A DNA stretch of 22,452 bases from an uncultured Collinsella sp. GTDB taxonomy: Bacteria > Actinomycetota > Coriobacteriia > Coriobacteriales > Coriobacteriaceae. Position 1 is the stretch's first letter. Each line of letters opens with the position of its first letter. Of this stretch, positions 14,873-22,362 are shown piece after piece. The notes beneath the pieces are model-generated. The model was not told the DNA's origin. It saw only the letters and a list, made by a program, of their open reading frames with translations, and made no database searches. The stretch lies in NCBI GenBank assembly GCA_902478995.1, contig CABSNF010000034.1:1-22452 (forward strand). Reading direction: 5' to 3'. The position numbers and the translations under genes were made by a program.

Positions 14873-16006
14873 ATGGCAGACGTCGACAACAGGAACCGTA
14901 ACCGCAGGTCCAACCGAGCGGGTCAGCCCAATCCCAAGCGCGAGGCCCGTGCCAAGGCCGCCGAGCGTCACGTGGCAACTGTGTCCGAAGCGTGCGCCAA
15001 GGATATCGAGCGTTCGCTTGCCGGCGTGTACGAGTTCGATGGTATGCCTGCCGGTTTTGTCGCGGCGATGAAGGCCAAGGCCCAAGCGGCCGACGCTGTC
15101 GAGGAACAGGTTGCCGAGGAGTCTGAGGCCGCCGAGGCCGAGACCGCTGAGGTTGCGTCCGCCGAGACCGAGGTTACGGCCGAGCCTGCACCCGCAGAGG
15201 AGGCCACGGAGACCGAGTCCGCGCCTGCCGCCGAGGAGCCCGCTCCGGTCCTGCCCGAGGTCACCGTGCTCGACGCCTCTGCCACGCAGGCCATTCTGGA
15301 TAACGGCCGAGGCTATGCGCAGTTCTGCGACATGGCCGTGCTCGACTTTGCCTCGTTCACCAACCCAGGCGGCGGCTACATCCAGGGCTATCTGGGTCAG
15401 GAGGCCACGCTCTGTGCCGATTCGTACCTGTACAACGTGCTCGATAAACAGCGCAAATGGTACGGCGAGAACCGTCGCCGCAACATCAACTGCGAGCTTT
15501 ACCGCAACCGTGCGCTGGTGGTGCCTGCGGTGCGCTTCGACCGCAACCACGTGCATGCGTATGCCGACGTGATCGTGGCCGCCGCGCCCAACGCCAAGCG
15601 CGCTCGCCAGGAGTATCGCGTGGGTGACGATGCCCTGCTGGACGCCCTGCGCGATCGCATCCGCTTTGTCCTTGCCATCTGCGACGAGCTGGGTCGCGAG
15701 AAGCTCGTGCTGGGCGCTTGGGGCTGCGACAACAACGGCTTTGACGCCGAGGCCGTGGCCGAGCTCTTCCGCAAGGAGCTCGCATCGGGCGACTTTAAGG
15801 TCAAGCAGGTCTTTTTTGCCGTGCCCTCTACGCGCTGGGACGAAGATTTTGCCAAGTTCGAGCACGTGCTGACAAACTTCCCCGAGCGCAACGAGGAGTC
15901 CTATGCCCAGGTTGCCGCTCGCGCTGCGGCTGCCCGCGCCGCCGAGCAGGCCCAGGCTGCCGCCGAGGACGATGAAGACGATGATGATTGGCGCAAGTAC
16001 CTGTAA
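14873..16006 (+). CDS. TIGR02452 family (microbial PARG-like) protein with altered catalytic motif
   Basis: TIGR02452 proteins share the fold of bacterial poly(ADP-ribose) glycohydrolase and macrodomains. The 377-residue product has a basic N-terminus and a helix (VATVSEACAKDIERSLAGV) that opens the family. An insert of about 55 residues, almost all Ala, Glu, Pro, Thr and Val (about 72-127), interrupts it. The core follows: VLDFASFTNPGGGYIQGYL (157-175) then QEA (176-178) and LCADSYLYNVL. Known PARGs have GGG followed by QEE, and the second Glu is the catalytic acid; here it is Ala178. The second half has conserved segments YRNRALVVPAVRF, VIVAAAPNAKRAR and LVLGAWGCDNNGFD. The C-terminus is Ala-rich, then acidic (EDDEDDDDW). 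AGGAAAGG precedes the ATG. It may bind ADP-ribose without classical hydrolysis; that is inference. Confidence 0.85.
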   Translation: MADVDNRNRNRRSNRAGQPNPKREARAKAAERHVATVSEACAKDIERSLAGVYEFDGMPAGFVAAMKAKAQAADAVEEQVAEESEAAEAETAEVASAETEVTAEPAPAEEATETESAPAAEEPAPVLPEVTVLDASATQAILDNGRGYAQFCDMAVLDFASFTNPGGGYIQGYLGQEATLCADSYLYNVLDKQRKWYGENRRRNINCELYRNRALVVPAVRFDRNHVHAYADVIVAAAPNAKRARQEYRVGDDALLDALRDRIRFVLAICDELGREKLVLGAWGCDNNGFDAEAVAELFRKELASGDFKVKQVFFAVPSTRWDEDFAKFEHVLTNFPERNEESYAQVAARAAAARAAEQAQAAAEDDEDDDDWRKYL

Positions 16007-16034
16007 TCGGTATGTGCTGACAGATAGGTCGATC

Positions 16035-16071
16035 CGGCGGGAGAGACTGCTCCCGCCGACTTTTTCTTTTT
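16035..16071 (+). terminator. Terminator between the PARG-like and SGNH hydrolase genes
   Basis: CGGCGGGAG pairs perfectly with CTCCCGCCG around AGACTG; after AC comes TTTTTCTTTTT. It shows that the SGNH hydrolase gene needs its own promoter or readthrough. Confidence 0.9.
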
Positions 16072-16090
16072 ACTAGAGGAAGGGCTTACG

Positions 16091-16750
16091 ATGAAAAACG
16101 TTCTGTGCTTTGGCGACAGCAATACCTACGGCTATGATCCGGCGGGCATGCGCGACGGCACCGCGGTACGCTATGCGCACGATGTGCGCTGGTGCGGCGT
16201 GGCCCAGCGCGACCTGGGCGAGGGCTGGCACGTGATTGAGGAAGGCCTCAACGGCCGCACGACGGTACGCGACGACATGTGCCATCTGGACACTAATCTC
16301 AACGGCATCCGCGCGTTGCCGATGCTGCTCGAGGCTCATAAGCCGCTGGATGCGATCGTGATTATGCTGGGCACCAACGACTGCAAGACGGTCTTTAGCG
16401 TGGGGGCTGCCGATATCGCTGACGGTGCCATGGCGCTGATTCGCACCGTCCGCGCGTTTCCCTGGACCGAAGCCGCGCCCTGCCCGCGTATTTTGCTGAT
16501 GGCGCCTATCAAGATTAAACCGCAGATCGCCGATGTGTACATGACCGACTTTGACGAGCGCTCCGTCGAGGCCTCGGAGCATTTTGCCGAATACTATGCG
16601 TATGCTGCTAAACAGTTTGGCTGCGACTTTTTGAATGCCGCCGAGTTTGCCGAGCCGGGCGATATCGATTATCTGCACATGATGCCCGAAAGCCACGAGA
16701 GCCTGGGCCACGCCGTGGCAGCCAAGCTCCAAGAGATGCTCGGAGAGTAG
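16091..16750 (+). CDS. SGNH/GDSL family hydrolase (arylesterase-like)
   Basis: SGNH hydrolases are serine esterases/lipases that use Ser-His-Asp. In the 219-residue product, block I is CFGDSNTYGYDP with catalytic Ser10, block II Gly is in EEGLNGRTTVRDD, and block III is IMLGTNDCK with the oxyanion Asn. Block V, DIDYLHMMPESHESLGH, holds the catalytic Asp and His. No signal peptide is present, so it is likely cytoplasmic. The GDSNTYGYDP and NGRTTVRDD segments resemble the arylesterase/acyl-CoA thioesterase-like branch often annotated as 'lipolytic protein G-D-S-L'. The natural substrate is unknown. AGAGGAAGGG precedes the ATG, and a bidirectional hairpin separates it from convergent thiD. Confidence 0.9.
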   Translation: MKNVLCFGDSNTYGYDPAGMRDGTAVRYAHDVRWCGVAQRDLGEGWHVIEEGLNGRTTVRDDMCHLDTNLNGIRALPMLLEAHKPLDAIVIMLGTNDCKTVFSVGAADIADGAMALIRTVRAFPWTEAAPCPRILLMAPIKIKPQIADVYMTDFDERSVEASEHFAEYYAYAAKQFGCDFLNAAEFAEPGDIDYLHMMPESHESLGHAVAAKLQEMLGE

Positions 16751-16756
16751 CGCGAC

Positions 16757-16802
16757 CCCAAGCCACCGCAAAGGGGACGGGCGCCTTTGCGGCGGTTTTG
16801 GG
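16757..16802. terminator. Bidirectional terminator between convergent genes
   Basis: CCACCGCAAAGG and CCTTTGCGGCGG form a long stem (one mismatch) around GGACGGGCG, with TTTTGGG on one side and CCCAAG on the other. It lies between the SGNH hydrolase stop (16750) and the thiD stop (16812). Confidence 0.7.
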
Positions 16803-16811
16803 CTGCGAATC

Positions 16812-17642
16812 TTAATACTGCCACATGTGGTTGACGGGGCCAGAGCCTTTGCCCATGTCCAGGCCGGCGGCCAGAGCGCCTGTCAGGTAGGCCTTGCCGG
16901 CGTTGACGGCGTCGGCAAGATCCATGCCCTGGGCCAGCGCGCAGGCGATGGCGGACGAGAGCGTGCATCCGGTGCCGTGCGTGTTGTCGGTCTCGATGCG
17001 CTTGTGGCGGAACCACGTGGTGAGTGGATCTCCCAGATGGTTGCCCTCGTCATCGAGTGGCGCGGGTTCGGCCAGTACATCGTTGGCCTCGTTGACAAGA
17101 TGCCCACCCTTAACGAGGGATGCACAACCAAAGCGGCGGGTGAGGAGCATGGCAGCATTTTGCTGCGTGCGCTCGGAGTCGACCTCGTAGTCGAGCAGGG
17201 CCATGGCCTCGGGAATATTGGGCGTGATAACCGTCGCTAGCGGGAACAGGCGGCGAGTGAGCGCCTCTGCGGCATCTTCGGCAATCAGCCGTGCGCCCGA
17301 GGTGGCTACCATGACGGGGTCGACTACCACGTTTGTCGCCTTCCAGGCGCTCAGGCGGTCGGCGATAACATCGATAATCTCGACAGAAGAAACCATGCCG
17401 ATCTTGACGGCGCTCGGGCGGATATCGTCAAAAACGGCGTCAATTTGCGCGGCTACGATATCTGGCGAGATATCCTGCACGGCGGTAACGCCCAGTGTGT
17501 TTTGCGCTGTGATGGCGGTGATGGCCGTCTGGGCATACAGACGGTGCGCCGTGATGGTCTTGATGTCGGCCTGAATGCCGGCGCCGCCGCTGGAATCGGA
17601 TCCCGCGATGGACAGGACGGCAGGTACCTTACTACGATCCAT
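16812..17642 (-). CDS. thiD: Hydroxymethylpyrimidine/phosphomethylpyrimidine kinase ThiD
   Basis: ThiD phosphorylates HMP to HMP-P and HMP-P to HMP-PP, the pyrimidine donor for thiamine phosphate synthesis. The 276-residue ribokinase-fold product has the substrate site SIAGSDSSGGAGIQADIKT (11-29). VVDPVMVATSGARLI follows, then VKGGH and the anion-hole/catalytic motif THGTGCTLSSAIA (221-233). The length is standard, with no fused ThiE or TenA domain. AAGGGAG lies five bases before the ATG at 17642. It is downstream of thiC on the same strand, but a hairpin at 17700-17729 lies between them, so it may be transcribed partly or wholly on its own. Confidence 0.95.
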   Translation of the reverse strand: MDRSKVPAVLSIAGSDSSGGAGIQADIKTITAHRLYAQTAITAITAQNTLGVTAVQDISPDIVAAQIDAVFDDIRPSAVKIGMVSSVEIIDVIADRLSAWKATNVVVDPVMVATSGARLIAEDAAEALTRRLFPLATVITPNIPEAMALLDYEVDSERTQQNAAMLLTRRFGCASLVKGGHLVNEANDVLAEPAPLDDEGNHLGDPLTTWFRHKRIETDNTHGTGCTLSSAIACALAQGMDLADAVNAGKAYLTGALAAGLDMGKGSGPVNHMWQY

Positions 17643-17688
17643 GTTCGCTCCCTTGTTCGGTCGGAATCAAATGGGTCTATAAGCCAGC

Positions 17689-17694
17689 ATTATA
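17689..17694 (-). promoter_or_regulatory. Possible -10 element for thiD
   Basis: TATAAT on the minus strand is a perfect -10 hexamer 46 bp before the thiD ATG. No good -35 hexamer is at 16-18 bp; the region there is the thiC terminator stem. Confidence 0.35.
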
Positions 17695-17699
17695 AAGAT

Positions 17700-17729
17700 G
17701 CCCGGGCCGACTCTATGTCGAACCCGGGC
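17700..17729 (-). terminator. Hairpin after thiC
   Basis: GCCCGGG and CCCGGGC enclose an inner CGAC/GTCG stem. Read on the minus strand it is followed by ATCTTTATAA, a weak T-run. It separates thiC from thiD. Confidence 0.6.
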
Positions 17730-17824
17730 GGGCGATGCAATCTTTACGCAAATGCAAGCAAATGTTCACACGTCAACAATTGACAGGCACCAGCTCGCCG
17801 CCAGAAGCGGCCGCGGCGACAGGG

Positions 17825-19159
17825 CTAGTCCTCCATGCCGAGGTCGATCGTCGTGCCCTCGAAGATCTTGTTGACGGTGCGGACGGCGCACATCTTGCCA
17901 CACATGGTGCAGGTGCCCTCGGTGGCGGCGGGGGATTCCTCGTAGCGCTTCTTACCAGTGACCGGGTCGAGAGCGCACTTCCACATGGCATCCCAGTCGA
18001 GTTTGCGGCGTGCCTGGCCCATCTTGTCGTCCATGTCGCGGGCGTGCGGCACCTTCTTGGCGATATCGGCGGCGTGCGCGGCAATCTTAGTGGCCATGAG
18101 GCCGTCGAGCACATCCTGGGCGTTGGGCAGGCACAGGTGCTCTGCCGGTGTCACGTAGCACAGGAAGTCGGCGCCCGAGCTCGCGGAGATGGCGCCGCCG
18201 ATGGCTGCGGTGATGTGGTCGTAACCCACGCCGATATCGGTCACGAGCGGCCCCAGCACATAGAACGGGGCGTTGTGGCACAGGCGCTTCTGCAGCTTCA
18301 TGTTGGCAGCGATCTCGTCGAGCGCCATATGGCCCGGCCCCTCGACCATAACCTGGACGCCGGCGGCCCAGGCGCGCTTGCACAGCTTGCCCAGCTCGAT
18401 CATCTCGGCGGTCTCGGTGGCATCGTTGGAATCGTAGAGGCAGCCCGGGCGGCAGGAATCGCCGAGCGAGATGGTCACGTCGTACTCGTGGCAGATTTCG
18501 AGCACCTCGTCGTAGAACTCGTAGAACGGATTCTCGTTGCCGGTGACCTCCATCCATCCAAACAGCAGCGAGCCGCCGCGGCTGACGATGTTCATAAGGC
18601 GGCCGGTCTCCTTGAAGGTTTTGATGACCGATTTATTGATGCCGCAGTGGATGGTCATAAAGTCCACGCCGTCCTCGGCGTGCGCGCGCACGACCTCGAG
18701 CAGGTCATCCTTGGTAAGCTTGACCAGCGGCTTTTCCATGTAGCCGATGGCGTCGTACATCGGCACCGTGCCCACCATGAGCGGCGTCTCGTCGATGAGC
18801 TGCTGGCGGAACTGGCGTGTTTTGCCCGAGTTGGAGAGGTCCATGATGGCGTCGGCGCCAAAGTCCTCGGCAATCTTGACCTTCTTCCATTCCTCGGCGG
18901 CGTCGGCCTTGTCGCCCGAGATGCCCAAGTTCACGTTGACCTTGGTGGACAGGCCCTCGCCGACGCCAAAGGCGCGCATGCCCTTTTTGATGTGCACGAT
19001 GTTGGCGGGGATGGCGATGCGGCCGTCGGCCACGCGCTCGCGGATGTACTCGGGGTCGCGATGTTCGCGCTCGGCGACTTCTTTCATCTGCGGTGTGATT
19101 TGCCCGGCGCGGGCGAAGTCGATTTGCGTGACGAGCTTGGGCTCGGTCTGTGTGCTCAT
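17825..19159 (-). CDS. thiC: Phosphomethylpyrimidine synthase ThiC
   Basis: ThiC is a radical-SAM enzyme that rearranges aminoimidazole ribotide to HMP-phosphate. The 444-residue product is of the shorter form common in anaerobes, lacking the N-terminal extension of proteobacterial and plant ThiC. Core motifs include DFMTIHCGINKS, SRGGSLLFGWM, GDSCRPGCLYDSNDATE, QVMVEGPGHMALDEI and LCYVTPAEHLCLPN. The cluster-binding cysteines are Cys417, Cys420 and Cys424 (CTMCGKMC), giving CX2CX3C rather than the CX2CX4C of the well-studied ThiC enzymes. I chose the ATG at 19159 because AAGGGAG is eight bases upstream and is the 3' end of the TPP aptamer; the frame runs to 19183 inside the riboswitch. It should be repressed by TPP. 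Confidence 0.96.
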   Translation of the reverse strand: MSTQTEPKLVTQIDFARAGQITPQMKEVAEREHRDPEYIRERVADGRIAIPANIVHIKKGMRAFGVGEGLSTKVNVNLGISGDKADAAEEWKKVKIAEDFGADAIMDLSNSGKTRQFRQQLIDETPLMVGTVPMYDAIGYMEKPLVKLTKDDLLEVVRAHAEDGVDFMTIHCGINKSVIKTFKETGRLMNIVSRGGSLLFGWMEVTGNENPFYEFYDEVLEICHEYDVTISLGDSCRPGCLYDSNDATETAEMIELGKLCKRAWAAGVQVMVEGPGHMALDEIAANMKLQKRLCHNAPFYVLGPLVTDIGVGYDHITAAIGGAISASSGADFLCYVTPAEHLCLPNAQDVLDGLMATKIAAHAADIAKKVPHARDMDDKMGQARRKLDWDAMWKCALDPVTGKKRYEESPAATEGTCTMCGKMCAVRTVNKIFEGTTIDLGMED

Positions 19160-19167
19160 TGGCACGG

Positions 19168-19260
19168 CTCCCTTCGTTGGCATTACCCATATCAGGTTTG
19201 CGGGTCAGGGCGGGCGCGCCCAATCTCAGCCTGCCGTCTTGTCCTACAAGCTCCCCGTTT
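19168..19260 (-). ncRNA. TPP riboswitch (THI element) controlling thiC
   Basis: Read on the minus strand, the leader has GGGGAGC near the 5' end, then the conserved CTGAGA in GGCTGAGATTGGGC, then ACCTGATATGGGTAATGCC and AACGAAGGGAG. These are the universally conserved pieces of the TPP aptamer in the correct order. The final GAAGGGAG of the aptamer is also the thiC ribosome site, and only eight bases remain to the ATG. There is no room for a separate terminator, so control is probably at translation initiation. P1 can pair ACGG with CCGT beyond the ribosome site. Confidence 0.95.
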
Positions 19261-19274
19261 ATGTCATGGGCTCA

Positions 19275-19305
19275 AGTATAGCCTGAATGGGTACGATTGG
19301 GCCAA
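19275..19305 (-). promoter_or_regulatory. Probable thiC promoter
   Basis: On the minus strand, TATACT (19275-19280) is a good -10, and TTGGCC (19300-19305) is a possible -35 with a 19-bp spacer. Initiation would fall near 19268, just before the start of the TPP aptamer. Confidence 0.45.
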
Positions 19306-19330
19306 CGAGCGTGCCTGTGGGGAGGCGAAC

Positions 19331-19852
19331 ATGGAAGACAAGCATCTATATCGAGAGACACAATGGGACATATCGGCCGAGGAGGGCCGTGCGCACCATG
19401 GCCTTGTCGCGATTGGTTTTGCGGTGCTTGCCGTGCTGGTGATTGCCTTTTGTATCTGGACGTTTGGCGGTCGCGGCGGCGCTGCATGGGAGTTCGAGGT
19501 TGATGATGGCCTACCGATTATGACGGTGAGGAGTACCGGCGGTAATGCCAATACGCTCGCCATTCCGGGCGATTATTGGTACCCGCGCGATGAGTTTGTG
19601 CAGTTGCAGCTGAGTGGTGGGTCCATTCCAGGCGAAGAAATCGAACGCGTGACGTTTGACGCGGCGCTCAAAACGCTGACGGTGAAGCTCAAAGATCAAG
19701 GAGATGTGCCCACGACCATGGATATCGCCCTGACGGAATGGCGTCTGGAGCCTCCGACGGGTGTTGCGGTGTCCGAGGTTGAGCACGTCAAGATTGTCTA
19801 TCAGGACGGTTCGACAAACGGGATTGCAAAGGCCGACGGTCTAGCAGAATAG
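19331..19852 (+). CDS. Single-pass membrane protein of unknown function
   Basis: I do not recognise this family. The 173-residue product starts with a charged cytoplasmic segment of about 30 residues (MEDKHLYRETQWDISAEEGR). One membrane helix (LVAIGFAVLAVLVIAFCIWTF, about 25-45) and a Gly/Arg turn follow. An extracytoplasmic beta-rich domain then carries segments such as WEFEVDDGLPIMTVRST and VKLKDQGDVPTTMDIALTEW. No catalytic motif or lipobox is visible. The ATG at 19331 has GGGAGG five bases upstream. The same frame is open for 532 codons further upstream, but that part is antisense to thiC. It is divergent from thiC and its riboswitch. Confidence 0.8.
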   Translation: MEDKHLYRETQWDISAEEGRAHHGLVAIGFAVLAVLVIAFCIWTFGGRGGAAWEFEVDDGLPIMTVRSTGGNANTLAIPGDYWYPRDEFVQLQLSGGSIPGEEIERVTFDAALKTLTVKLKDQGDVPTTMDIALTEWRLEPPTGVAVSEVEHVKIVYQDGSTNGIAKADGLAE

Positions 19853-19883
19853 GTGTCGCGCCTAGCCAGCAAATTCATAAAAG

Positions 19884-19945
19884 TTGCGGTGGAATAGTTC
19901 CCGTTTGTGCGATAAAAGGCTCAAATAGGAACTATTCCACCGCAA
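19884..19945. repeat. Palindromic repeat element, copy 1
   Basis: TTGCGGTGGAATAGTTCC (19884-19901) and its exact reverse complement (19928-19945) flank a 26-base centre containing GATAAAAGGC. The same element recurs at 20823-20885 in the same orientation. This copy lies 43 bp beyond the yaaA stop, between convergent genes. On the minus strand the second arm is followed by CTTTTAT, so it may serve as terminator of yaaA. Confidence 0.9.
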
Positions 19946-19987
19946 GTTATATAGAGAAGGCTGAGCGGTCAGTTTTGGGTGGCTGCT

Positions 19988-20797
19988 CTAGAGCACCTGT
20001 TCGTTGATGAACACGAAGGTGCCTGGGTATGAGAGCTCGGGGGCGTGGCGATAGCCGATGTCGAATGCGGGAAGTTCGCTTACATCCTCGAGCTTGTTTT
20101 CTGCCATCCACCGCACCATGGAGCCGCGCGCCTTTTTGCTGGCGGTCGACCGTTGGATGGGCCTCCCGTTGCGGATGCCCTCGCCAAAGAGGCACGTGAC
20201 GGCTGTGGCGTCGTCCGCGAGGTGGGGCAGAACGGCTTTGGCGTATTCTACGCTGGCGAGGTTGACGATCGTGGTGTTTGAGCCTGCCGGGGCGATAGCC
20301 CGCGCGAGCTTGTCGCTCCAAAACGCATAGAGGTCTCGGGCATCGTCAACGGCGAGCTTCGCGCCCATCTCCAGCCGATACGGTTCGACGGCATGAAAGG
20401 GGCGTATGCATCCGTAAAGGCCCGAGAGGATCCACAGATGGTCTTGCAGCCATGCGAGCTGCGCGGCATCCATCACCTCGGGTGCCATGCTCTGGTATTG
20501 AATGCCGTGATAGGACATGACGGCAGGGGAGAGGTGACGGGCGAGTGCGGGATTGTCGAGATCGCCGTTTTTCAGGATGGGCCCGAACTCATGCAGGGTG
20601 TTGAGGCAAGGCCCCAGCAGCCTGTCGCTCACGTTCCACAGCGCCTGCAGGCCGGCTCTGCCTTCATTCCGCTCGATATCTAGCAGTGCGCGGTGGAGGC
20701 GAGCCGTCTCGCGCACAAAGGGTGGAATGCCCAGGACTTCAAAAGCATCTTGGGCCGCGCGCATTTGCTTGGCGGGCGAAATGATGACCTGCAGCAC
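19988..20797 (-). CDS. yaaA: YaaA family peroxide-stress protein (UPF0246)
   Basis: YaaA lowers free intracellular iron during hydrogen peroxide stress in E. coli and has a DNA-binding fold; its chemistry is unresolved. The 269-residue product shows the family landmarks: IISPAKQM at the N-terminus, LSPAVMSYHGIQYQSM, ILSGLYGCIRPFHAVEPYRL then EMG, and the late motif KKARGSMVRWMAENK. The start is GTG at 20797 with GAGGAG a few bases upstream. The gene lies between two copies of a palindromic repeat; one is only about 25 bp before the start codon and covers most of the space where a promoter would be expected. Confidence 0.92.
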   Translation of the reverse strand: MLQVIISPAKQMRAAQDAFEVLGIPPFVRETARLHRALLDIERNEGRAGLQALWNVSDRLLGPCLNTLHEFGPILKNGDLDNPALARHLSPAVMSYHGIQYQSMAPEVMDAAQLAWLQDHLWILSGLYGCIRPFHAVEPYRLEMGAKLAVDDARDLYAFWSDKLARAIAPAGSNTTIVNLASVEYAKAVLPHLADDATAVTCLFGEGIRNGRPIQRSTASKKARGSMVRWMAENKLEDVSELPAFDIGYRHAPELSYPGTFVFINEQVL

Positions 20798-20822
20798 GGA
20801 CTCTCCTCTGCCAAAAAGGAAG

Positions 20823-20885
20823 TTGCGGTGGAATAATTCCTGTTTTGCCTGTTAAAAGGCATGTCTGGGAACTATTTCACCGCAA
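20823..20885. repeat. Palindromic repeat element, copy 2
   Basis: TTGCGGTGGAATAATTCC (20823-20840) and GGAACTATTTCACCGCAA (20868-20885) form an 18-bp stem with two imperfect pairs around a 27-base centre with GTTAAAAGGC. The right arm is followed by GTTATA, as in copy 1. It lies 40 bp beyond the aminopeptidase stop. On the minus strand CTTCCTTTTT follows, which suits a terminator. Confidence 0.9.
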
Positions 20886-20924
20886 GTTATAAAGGGCTGT
20901 TTGGGCTCGTTTTACAAGGGTGGA

Positions 20925-22322
20925 TTAGGCACGCTCGAGGAAGGCCTTGTAGCCGCGGTAGGCCTCGTAGATATCGGCCTTGTTGGCGACTTCCCACAGG
21001 GCGTGCATGGACAGGACGGCAACGCCGGAGTCGATGACGTTCATGCCGTACTTGGCCATGATGTAGGCGATGGTGCCGCCGCCGCCCGCGTTGACGCGGC
21101 CGAGCTCGCAGGTCTGGAAGTCCACGCCGGCCTCGTCCATGATGTCGCGGACGAGGGCCACGTACTCGGCGTCGGCGTCGTTGGAGCCACCCTTGCCGCG
21201 GCTGCCCGTGTACTTGTTGAAGCACAGGCCGCGACCCATGAAGGCGGCGTTCTTGGTCTCGAACTTGCCGGCGTAGCCCGGGTCGAAGCCGGCGGACACG
21301 TCGGAGGAGAGCATACGGCTGCGGGCGAGCGCGCGGCGCAGGGCCAGCGGGCTATCCTCGCCGGCGAGCGTCATGATCTCGGCGACGGTGTTCTCGAAGA
21401 AGCGGCTCGTCATGCCGGTGGCACCCACGGAGCCAATCTCCTCCTTGTCGACGATGAGCGTGATGCTCGTGCGCTCGACATTGGCCACATTGATCTGGGC
21501 GAGCATGGAGGGGTAGGCGCAGACGCGGTCGTCGTGGCCATAGCCCAAAATCATGGAGCGGTCGAGGCCCATGTCGCGGGCGGGGCCGGCGGGCACGACC
21601 TCGATCTCGGCGGAGAGGAAGTCCTCCTCCTCGACGCCGTACTGCTCCTTGAGGATGTCCAGGAACATCTGCTTGACGGGCTCCTTGGGAGCGTCCTTGT
21701 CGTCCTCATCGAACTTGACGGGGCGACCGCCCACGATTACGTCGAGGATCTCGGCATCGACGGCGTCCTTGGCGGGCTTGGACATCTGCTCGCTCGAGAG
21801 GTGGATCAGCAGGTCGGAGATGGTAAAGACCGGGTCGTCTGCCTTGTCGCCGATGTTGATGTCGACGGTGGTGCCGTCCTTTTTGCAGATGACGCCCACG
21901 AGTGCGAGCGGGGAGGCCACCCAGTGGTAGCTCTTGACGCCGCCGTAGTAGTGCGTGTCGAGGTAGGCCATGTCGCCGGCCTCGAAGGCGGGATTCTGCT
22001 TGAGGTCCAGGCGCGGCGAGTCCACGTGGGCGCCCAGGATGTTAAAGCCCTGCTCGAGCGGGGCGGTGCCCAGGTTGACGAGCATGAGGTCCTTGCCGTG
22101 ATTGGCGGCGTACACCTTGTCGCCTGCCTTGAGCTCGCGGCCTTCGGCGATCACGGTCTCCAGGTCGACGTATCCCGCCTCCTCGGCCATCTTGATGCCG
22201 GTCTTGACGCACAGGCGCTCGGTCTTGTTTTCGCTCAAAAACTGCTTATAGCCGCGGCAAAGCTCCTCGAGCTCCTCGACTTGCTGTGGCGTGTACTTTT
22301 TCCATGCGCAGGGACGCTCCAT
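20925..22322 (-). CDS. M18 family aminopeptidase
   Basis: M18 enzymes are cytoplasmic dizinc aminopeptidases that form large dodecamers and release N-terminal, often acidic or hydrophobic, residues. The 465-residue product has the metal and catalytic residues expected: His99 and Asp101 in GAHVDSPRLD, bridging Asp265 in GYGHDDRVCAY, catalytic Glu294 and ligand Glu295 in DKEEIGSVGATGM, Asp341 in SSDVSAGFDP, and His440 in SGVAVLSMHALWE. It most resembles the bacterial 'aminopeptidase 1' (ApeA-like) branch. I chose the ATG at 22322 with AAAGGAG eight bases upstream. The frame runs further to 22433, but that extension enters a sequencing adapter and is not biological. Confidence 0.95.
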   Translation of the reverse strand: MERPCAWKKYTPQQVEELEELCRGYKQFLSENKTERLCVKTGIKMAEEAGYVDLETVIAEGRELKAGDKVYAANHGKDLMLVNLGTAPLEQGFNILGAHVDSPRLDLKQNPAFEAGDMAYLDTHYYGGVKSYHWVASPLALVGVICKKDGTTVDINIGDKADDPVFTISDLLIHLSSEQMSKPAKDAVDAEILDVIVGGRPVKFDEDDKDAPKEPVKQMFLDILKEQYGVEEEDFLSAEIEVVPAGPARDMGLDRSMILGYGHDDRVCAYPSMLAQINVANVERTSITLIVDKEEIGSVGATGMTSRFFENTVAEIMTLAGEDSPLALRRALARSRMLSSDVSAGFDPGYAGKFETKNAAFMGRGLCFNKYTGSRGKGGSNDADAEYVALVRDIMDEAGVDFQTCELGRVNAGGGGTIAYIMAKYGMNVIDSGVAVLSMHALWEVANKADIYEAYRGYKAFLERA

Positions 22323-22362
22323 GACGCAGGCTCCTTTCGGATCGATCGTGCTGGTTGATGTA

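Noticed and set aside
16763..16771. CCACCGCAA shared with the arms of the palindromic repeat near yaaA
   Set aside because: Only nine bases match, and they belong to a different stem that works as an ordinary convergent terminator.
17735..19330. Very long open frame on the + strand leading into the membrane protein gene at 19331
   Set aside because: It is antisense to thiC, whose protein has all family motifs. The long opening is a result of high GC, and the translation has no sensible composition. Only the part from 19331 has a ribosome site and a membrane helix.
20901..22358. 485-codon + strand frame opposite the aminopeptidase
   Set aside because: It is a shadow frame rich in Val/Gly/His/Asp repeats, typical of antisense of GC-rich genes; the minus-strand M18 enzyme is complete and motif-rich.
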